Assembly: GCA_014380985.1 (NCBI GenBank)
Contig: JACMIU010000278.1
Span: 1 to 8,409 of the forward strand
Source: Armatimonadota bacterium
GTDB taxonomy: Bacteria; Armatimonadota; Armatimonadia; Armatimonadales; Armatimonadaceae
Length of the DNA stretch: 8,409 nucleotides
Direction of reading: 5' to 3'
The translations under genes were made by a program, and so were the position numbers. Under the pieces are notes generated by a model that was not told the origin of the DNA, did not search any database, and saw only the letters and a list, made by a program, of their open reading frames with translations. Below are positions 5,441-8,409 of this stretch, in pieces (within the stretch, counting starts at the first letter, position 1; each line of letters opens with the position of its first letter).

Positions 5441-6450
5441 CGACAGAACCCACACCGGTGATTGAACCCGGTCGCTCCGCATTGATTACCGGCATCACCG
5501 GGCAAGATGGCTCCTATCTTGCCGAACTGCTCCTGTCGAAAGGCTACACCGTGTACGGCGTGGTGCGCCGCGCTTCGACCGAAAACTTCGAGCGAATCGC
5601 GCACCTTTCCGGGCGCATTCACCTTCTGCAAGCCGACCTGCTCGACCAGTATTCGCTGATTGAAGCAATCAAAAAAGCACAGCCCCGCGAAGTGTATAAC
5701 CTTGCCGCGCAGTCGTTCGTGCCAACGTCGTGGGGGCAACCGGTGCTAACCGGCGAGTTTACCGCGATGGGCGTGACGCGGGTTCTGGAAGCGGTTCGCG
5801 CAGTAGACCCGACGATTCGTTTTTATCAAGCGTCGTCTTCCGAAATGTACGGCAAGGTTTTGGAAGTGCCGCAACGCGAGGAAACGCCGTTTTATCCGCG
5901 TTCGCCTTATGGCGTCGCCAAAGTCTACGGACACTTCATTACAGTCAACTACCGTGAGTCATATAATTTGTTTGCTGTATCAGGGATACTTTTTAATCAT
6001 GAGTCGCCCCGCCGTGGTTTGGAGTTCGTGACACGTAAAGTCACCGACGGCGTAGCGCGTATCAAACTCGGTTTGGCGACCGAACTCCGCATGGGCAACT
6101 TGGACGCACGGCGCGACTGGGGCTTTGCCGGAGACTACGTAGACGCGATGTGGCGAATGCTCCAGCAACCGGAAGCCGAAGACTTCGTGATTGCCACCGG
6201 CGAAACGCACACGGTGCGCGAACTGGTAAAAACCGCGTTCGAGCAGGTCGGCTTGGACTACGAAAAATACGTTGTCACCGACCCGGCGTTTATCCGCCCG
6301 GCGGAGGTGGATTTGCTGATTGGCGACCCGGCAAAAGCGAAAGAAAAGTTAGGCTGGGTTCCGCAAACGTCGTTTGCCGAACTGGTCAAAATGATGGTGG
6401 ACGCCGACCTTGTCCGCCTCGCACCCGTCGCGGCGGCGGCGAACCGGTAG
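5437..6450 (+). CDS. gmd: GDP-mannose 4,6-dehydratase
   Basis: This 337-aa cytoplasmic extended short-chain dehydrogenase converts GDP-D-mannose to GDP-4-keto-6-deoxy-D-mannose using bound NADP(H). The Rossmann start ALITGITGQDGSYLAE carries the GxxGxxG motif (G19, G22, G25). The arginine loop VVRRAS helps bind the cofactor phosphate. SSSEMYG (133-139) contains catalytic Ser/Thr-position and Glu136 residues. SPYGVAK supplies Tyr158 and Lys162. LFNHESPRRG is the family's GDP-sugar binding block, and the C-terminal part has RDWGFAGDYVDAM and the conserved RPAEVD-LIGDPAKA-LGW series. Length is standard and no key residue is missing. The start is taken as TTG at 5437 because of a well-placed GGGAGG. 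It sits between the first permease (37-nt gap) and rmd (19-nt gap), which uses its product, so the operon makes GDP-D-rhamnose for the exported glycan. GDP-mannose must come from genes outside the window. Confidence 0.96.
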   Translation: MTTEPTPVIEPGRSALITGITGQDGSYLAELLLSKGYTVYGVVRRASTENFERIAHLSGRIHLLQADLLDQYSLIEAIKKAQPREVYNLAAQSFVPTSWGQPVLTGEFTAMGVTRVLEAVRAVDPTIRFYQASSSEMYGKVLEVPQREETPFYPRSPYGVAKVYGHFITVNYRESYNLFAVSGILFNHESPRRGLEFVTRKVTDGVARIKLGLATELRMGNLDARRDWGFAGDYVDAMWRMLQQPEAEDFVIATGETHTVRELVKTAFEQVGLDYEKYVVTDPAFIRPAEVDLLIGDPAKAKEKLGWVPQTSFAELVKMMVDADLVRLAPVAAAANR

Positions 6451-6455
6451 GGATG

Positions 6456-6461
6456 AGAGGG
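6456..6461 (+). promoter_or_regulatory. Ribosome binding site of rmd
   Basis: AGAGGG ends 8 nt before the ATG at 6470 and lies just after the gmd stop codon. It supports that start over the in-frame ATG at 6410 inside gmd, whose extra 20 residues are Arg-rich and unlike the family. Confidence 0.6.
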
Positions 6462-6469
6462 CGTTTGTG

Positions 6470-7423
6470 ATGGCGCGAATCTTAATTACCGGGGCGACCG
6501 GGTTTGTCGGCGGTTGGCTCGTGGACGAACTGCGTTCGCAACTACCGGACGCCGTGCTATTCGGCACGACGCATTCGGCGAACGGCACAGAGATTCCCGG
6601 CGTCACGCTTCTGCCCTGCGACATCACAAACCCCGAAGCCGTGCGGTCGGTGGTACGCACCGCCGACCCGACGCACGTGGTACACCTCGCCGGAATCGCG
6701 TCGGCGGCAGGCGGCAACGCCGATACACTCCGCGCCGTGAACGCGGACGCCGCGACAACGCTTTTAGAGGCGGTTGCCGCATTGGGCGACAACCGGCGCG
6801 TCCTGCTCGCGTCGTCGGGCTACGTCTACGGCGCGACCACGCCCGGCAATCCCGCCGCAGAAACCGACCCGCTAAACGCTATTGGCGCATATGCCGAATC
6901 GAAAGCGGCGATGGAAGAAGCGGCGCAGACGTTTTGCGCGAACGAGAGTAACGCTCACGTTTCCGTGGTGCTGGCGCGAGCGTTCAATCACACGGGCGCA
7001 CGGCAAACCGATGCGTTCGTGGTTCCGGCGTTCGCCAAGCAGATAGCGCAAATCGAACGCGGTGAACTTGATCCGGTAGTCAAGGTCGGAAACCTATCTG
7101 CTTTGCGCGATTTTTTACACGTCGCCGATGTCGTGCGGGCATACCGATTGCTATTAGATGCCGACCTGCCGGAACCGGTGACCGTGGTCAATGTCGCGTC
7201 CGGCGTCGGTGTTTCGATTCGCTCGATGCTCGACGAACTGGTTGCCCTGTCCGGCGCGGATGTCACGGTGGAGACCGACCCGGCGCGGCTCCGCCCATCC
7301 GACCTGCCCGAATGCGTCGGCGATTACGGCAAACTGAACCGTCTAACCGGTTGGATGCCGACCCATTCCCTGACACAAACCCTGCGCGAAACGCTCGATT
7401 ACTGGCGCGGGCAAACCGCATGA
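6470..7423 (+). CDS. rmd: GDP-4-keto-6-deoxy-D-mannose reductase (GDP-D-rhamnose forming)
   Basis: This 317-aa cytoplasmic short-chain dehydrogenase would reduce the gmd product to GDP-D-rhamnose. The protein opens MARILITGATGFVGGW with GxxGxxG (G8, G11, G14). LLASSGYVYG gives the active-site Ser, and AYAESK gives Tyr141 and Lys145. The block RAFNHTGARQTDAFVVPAFAKQIAQIE followed by VGNLSALRDFLHVADVVRAY is typical of Rmd. It distinguishes it from GDP-L-fucose synthase, which also uses the Gmd product but has a different block there. Adjacent gmd and the ABC glycan exporter fit the same conclusion. The gene lies 19 nt after gmd, and its stop overlaps the next permease start as ATGA, so translation is probably coupled. 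Rmd against another reductase of the same family is the only doubt; enzyme assay would settle it. Confidence 0.88.
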   Translation: MARILITGATGFVGGWLVDELRSQLPDAVLFGTTHSANGTEIPGVTLLPCDITNPEAVRSVVRTADPTHVVHLAGIASAAGGNADTLRAVNADAATTLLEAVAALGDNRRVLLASSGYVYGATTPGNPAAETDPLNAIGAYAESKAAMEEAAQTFCANESNAHVSVVLARAFNHTGARQTDAFVVPAFAKQIAQIERGELDPVVKVGNLSALRDFLHVADVVRAYRLLLDADLPEPVTVVNVASGVGVSIRSMLDELVALSGADVTVETDPARLRPSDLPECVGDYGKLNRLTGWMPTHSLTQTLRETLDYWRGQTA

Positions 7424-8277
7424 ACCCCACTGTCACCGCGCCGCGTCCCCTGCTCCGAAAAGTGCGCCCGCCCTCCGGCTTTGCCGCGCTCGATCTGCGC
7501 GAACTGTGGGCGTACCGCGACCTTCTGGTGACACTCGCCACCCGCGACGTGATGCTTCGCTACCGGCAAACCGCGCTCGGCGTCGCGTGGGTACTGCTTC
7601 AACCGCTCGTCGGGGCAGGGCTACTCGCGTTCGTGTTCGGCAAAGTCGCTGGGCTGGATTCGGGAACCGGCACGAACTATTTTCTGCTGACGTTCGCGGG
7701 GCAACTGTTTTTCGCGCTGTTTTCCGGCATCCTGACAAAATCGTCCGGCAGTCTGGTTGGCAACACGGGACTGGTATCAAAGGTGTACTTTCCGCGCCTC
7801 GCCCTGCCGCTTTCGACTATCGCGTCGTCACTCCTTGATTTCGTGGTCGGCTTCGTGGTGCTGGTTCCGCTCCTGTTTATCCTCGGTAGCGGCGTCGGAT
7901 GGGGGTTGCTCACACTTCCGTTGTGGCTCTTGCTCGCCGCGCTGATGGCGATTGGCTGGGGGCTGATTTGTGCCGCACTCATGGTGTCATACCGCGATGT
8001 CGCCTATATTTTGCCGGTCGTGGTGTCGTTTCTCAATCTCGGTTCGCCGGTCGGCTGGCAACTATCCCGCGTTCCGCGAGAGTGGCTGACACCGTACCTG
8101 CTCGTAAACCCGATGGCGATTCTGCTGGAGGGTTTTCGCTGGTCGGTCACGGGGCGCGGGGCATATCCGCTCGCCCCCGGCTTCGTTTTGTACGCCGCCC
8201 TCGTCGCCTTCGGCGTGTTTGTCGGCGGGGCGCTCGTGTTCCGGTCGCTCGAAAGGCGGTTCGCCGATGTCATCTAA
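7420..8277 (+). CDS. wzm: ABC-2 type polysaccharide export permease (Wzm family), second copy
   Basis: This 285-aa inner-membrane protein is the membrane half of an ABC glycan exporter. The N-terminal ~30 residues are Pro/Arg-rich. Then come RDLLVTLATRDVMLRYRQTALGVAW (31-57) and about six membrane segments near 56-78, 86-106, 132-157, 161-189, 195-213 and 254-274. Family hallmarks are KVYFPR (121-126), SYRDVAY (190-196) and VNPMA (229-233), the same blocks as the first permease, but most other positions differ. The start at 7420 overlaps the rmd stop (ATGA) with no Shine-Dalgarno, so it depends on translational coupling. The gene overlaps the ATPase gene by 11 bp, which points to a matched permease-ATPase pair. 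The two together would form the exporter for the rhamnose-containing glycan. Its relation to the first permease is uncertain: a heterodimer, separate exporters or an ancient duplication are all possible. Confidence 0.9.
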   Translation: MNPTVTAPRPLLRKVRPPSGFAALDLRELWAYRDLLVTLATRDVMLRYRQTALGVAWVLLQPLVGAGLLAFVFGKVAGLDSGTGTNYFLLTFAGQLFFALFSGILTKSSGSLVGNTGLVSKVYFPRLALPLSTIASSLLDFVVGFVVLVPLLFILGSGVGWGLLTLPLWLLLAALMAIGWGLICAALMVSYRDVAYILPVVVSFLNLGSPVGWQLSRVPREWLTPYLLVNPMAILLEGFRWSVTGRGAYPLAPGFVLYAALVAFGVFVGGALVFRSLERRFADVI

Positions 8278-8409
8278 AGGCAATCTCGCGCTTTCGGTGC
8301 GAAACTTAGGCAAGCAGTACCGTATCGCTAAATTGGCGGGACATACGGCGACAACGCTCGCCGAAAGTCTTCTGTCCGCGCTGAAGGGCGGCACGAAGAC
8401 TTCCTACAC
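8267..8409 (+). CDS. wzt: ABC exporter ATP-binding protein (Wzt-like), N-terminal fragment
   Basis: Only the first 47 codons are in the window. They read LALSVRNLGKQYRI, the first strand and A-loop region of an ABC ATPase, followed by TTLAESLLSALKGG. That order matches the start of Wzt-type polysaccharide exporter ATPases, which have a TL-type helix between the first strand and Walker A. The Walker A motif, signature and any C-terminal glycan-binding domain lie past the right edge. The ATG at 8267 overlaps the end of the permease gene by 11 bp in another frame. An AAAGG sequence upstream is a weak Shine-Dalgarno, so expression is probably coupled. Strong context makes the call likely; whether it has the O-antigen-recognising extension cannot be judged. 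Confidence 0.8.
   Translation, partial: MSSKGNLALSVRNLGKQYRIAKLAGHTATTLAESLLSALKGGTKTSY

Noticed and set aside
7312..7419. A 36-residue extension of the second permease from 7312
   Set aside because: It lies within the conserved end of rmd. The ATG at 7420 in an ATGA overlap is the typical coupled start.
6470..7423. GDP-L-fucose synthase as the identity of the reductase
   Set aside because: The FNHTGARQ and VGNLxALRDF blocks match Rmd. Fucose synthases have a different block after the active-site Tyr and usually lack a dedicated Wzm/Wzt neighbour.

Overview
This window looks like GC-rich bacterial chromosome with densely packed genes. It holds nine genes, two of them cut by the window edges, in two blocks that diverge from about position 4,490. 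I saw no RNA genes, insertion sequences, CRISPR arrays or phage genes. The two lipoprotein-type exported hydrolases, queuosine metabolism and an ABC-type polysaccharide exporter indicate a free-living bacterium with an elaborate envelope. The phylum cannot be fixed from this sequence; Armatimonadota or a similar polysaccharide-degrading group is only a guess.

Left block, all on the minus strand, in transcription order. First comes a pair of uncharacterised genes. One encodes a 185-aa protein with a predicted signal peptide, a second hydrophobic segment and a Gly/Tyr-rich tail. The other encodes a 114-aa low-complexity protein with a duplicated 14-residue motif. The pair ends in a clear intrinsic terminator (3424-3463). 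Next is queG (epoxyqueuosine reductase, 3391 to 2330), then a lipoprotein of the phosphodiester glycosidase (NAGPA-like) family (2291 to 1368), then a GH10 endo-xylanase-type lipoprotein that runs off the left edge (1327 to <1). The gaps between these last three genes are about 40 nt. Both hydrolases nevertheless have promoter-like sequences just upstream, so they may be transcribed separately from queG.

Right block, plus strand: an ABC-2 polysaccharide export permease (Wzm-like), gmd (GDP-mannose 4,6-dehydratase), rmd (GDP-4-keto-6-deoxy-D-mannose reductase), a second, divergent Wzm-like permease, and the start of an ABC exporter ATPase (Wzt-like) that runs off the right edge. Gmd and Rmd together make GDP-D-rhamnose from GDP-mannose. 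The permeases and ATPase would export the finished lipid-linked glycan. This is the start of an O-antigen or capsule-like locus of the ABC-transporter-dependent type, comparable in content to the A-band (common polysaccharide antigen) locus of Pseudomonas. The glycosyltransferases are presumably further right.

The points most worth a second look are: two different Wzm permeases bracketing gmd-rmd; start codons lying 6-14 nt after a -10 box at three genes, which suggests leaderless or nearly leaderless mRNAs; a perfect 12-bp palindrome abutting the -10 box of the polysaccharide operon; and the unknown secreted/low-complexity gene pair with its protein-level repeat.
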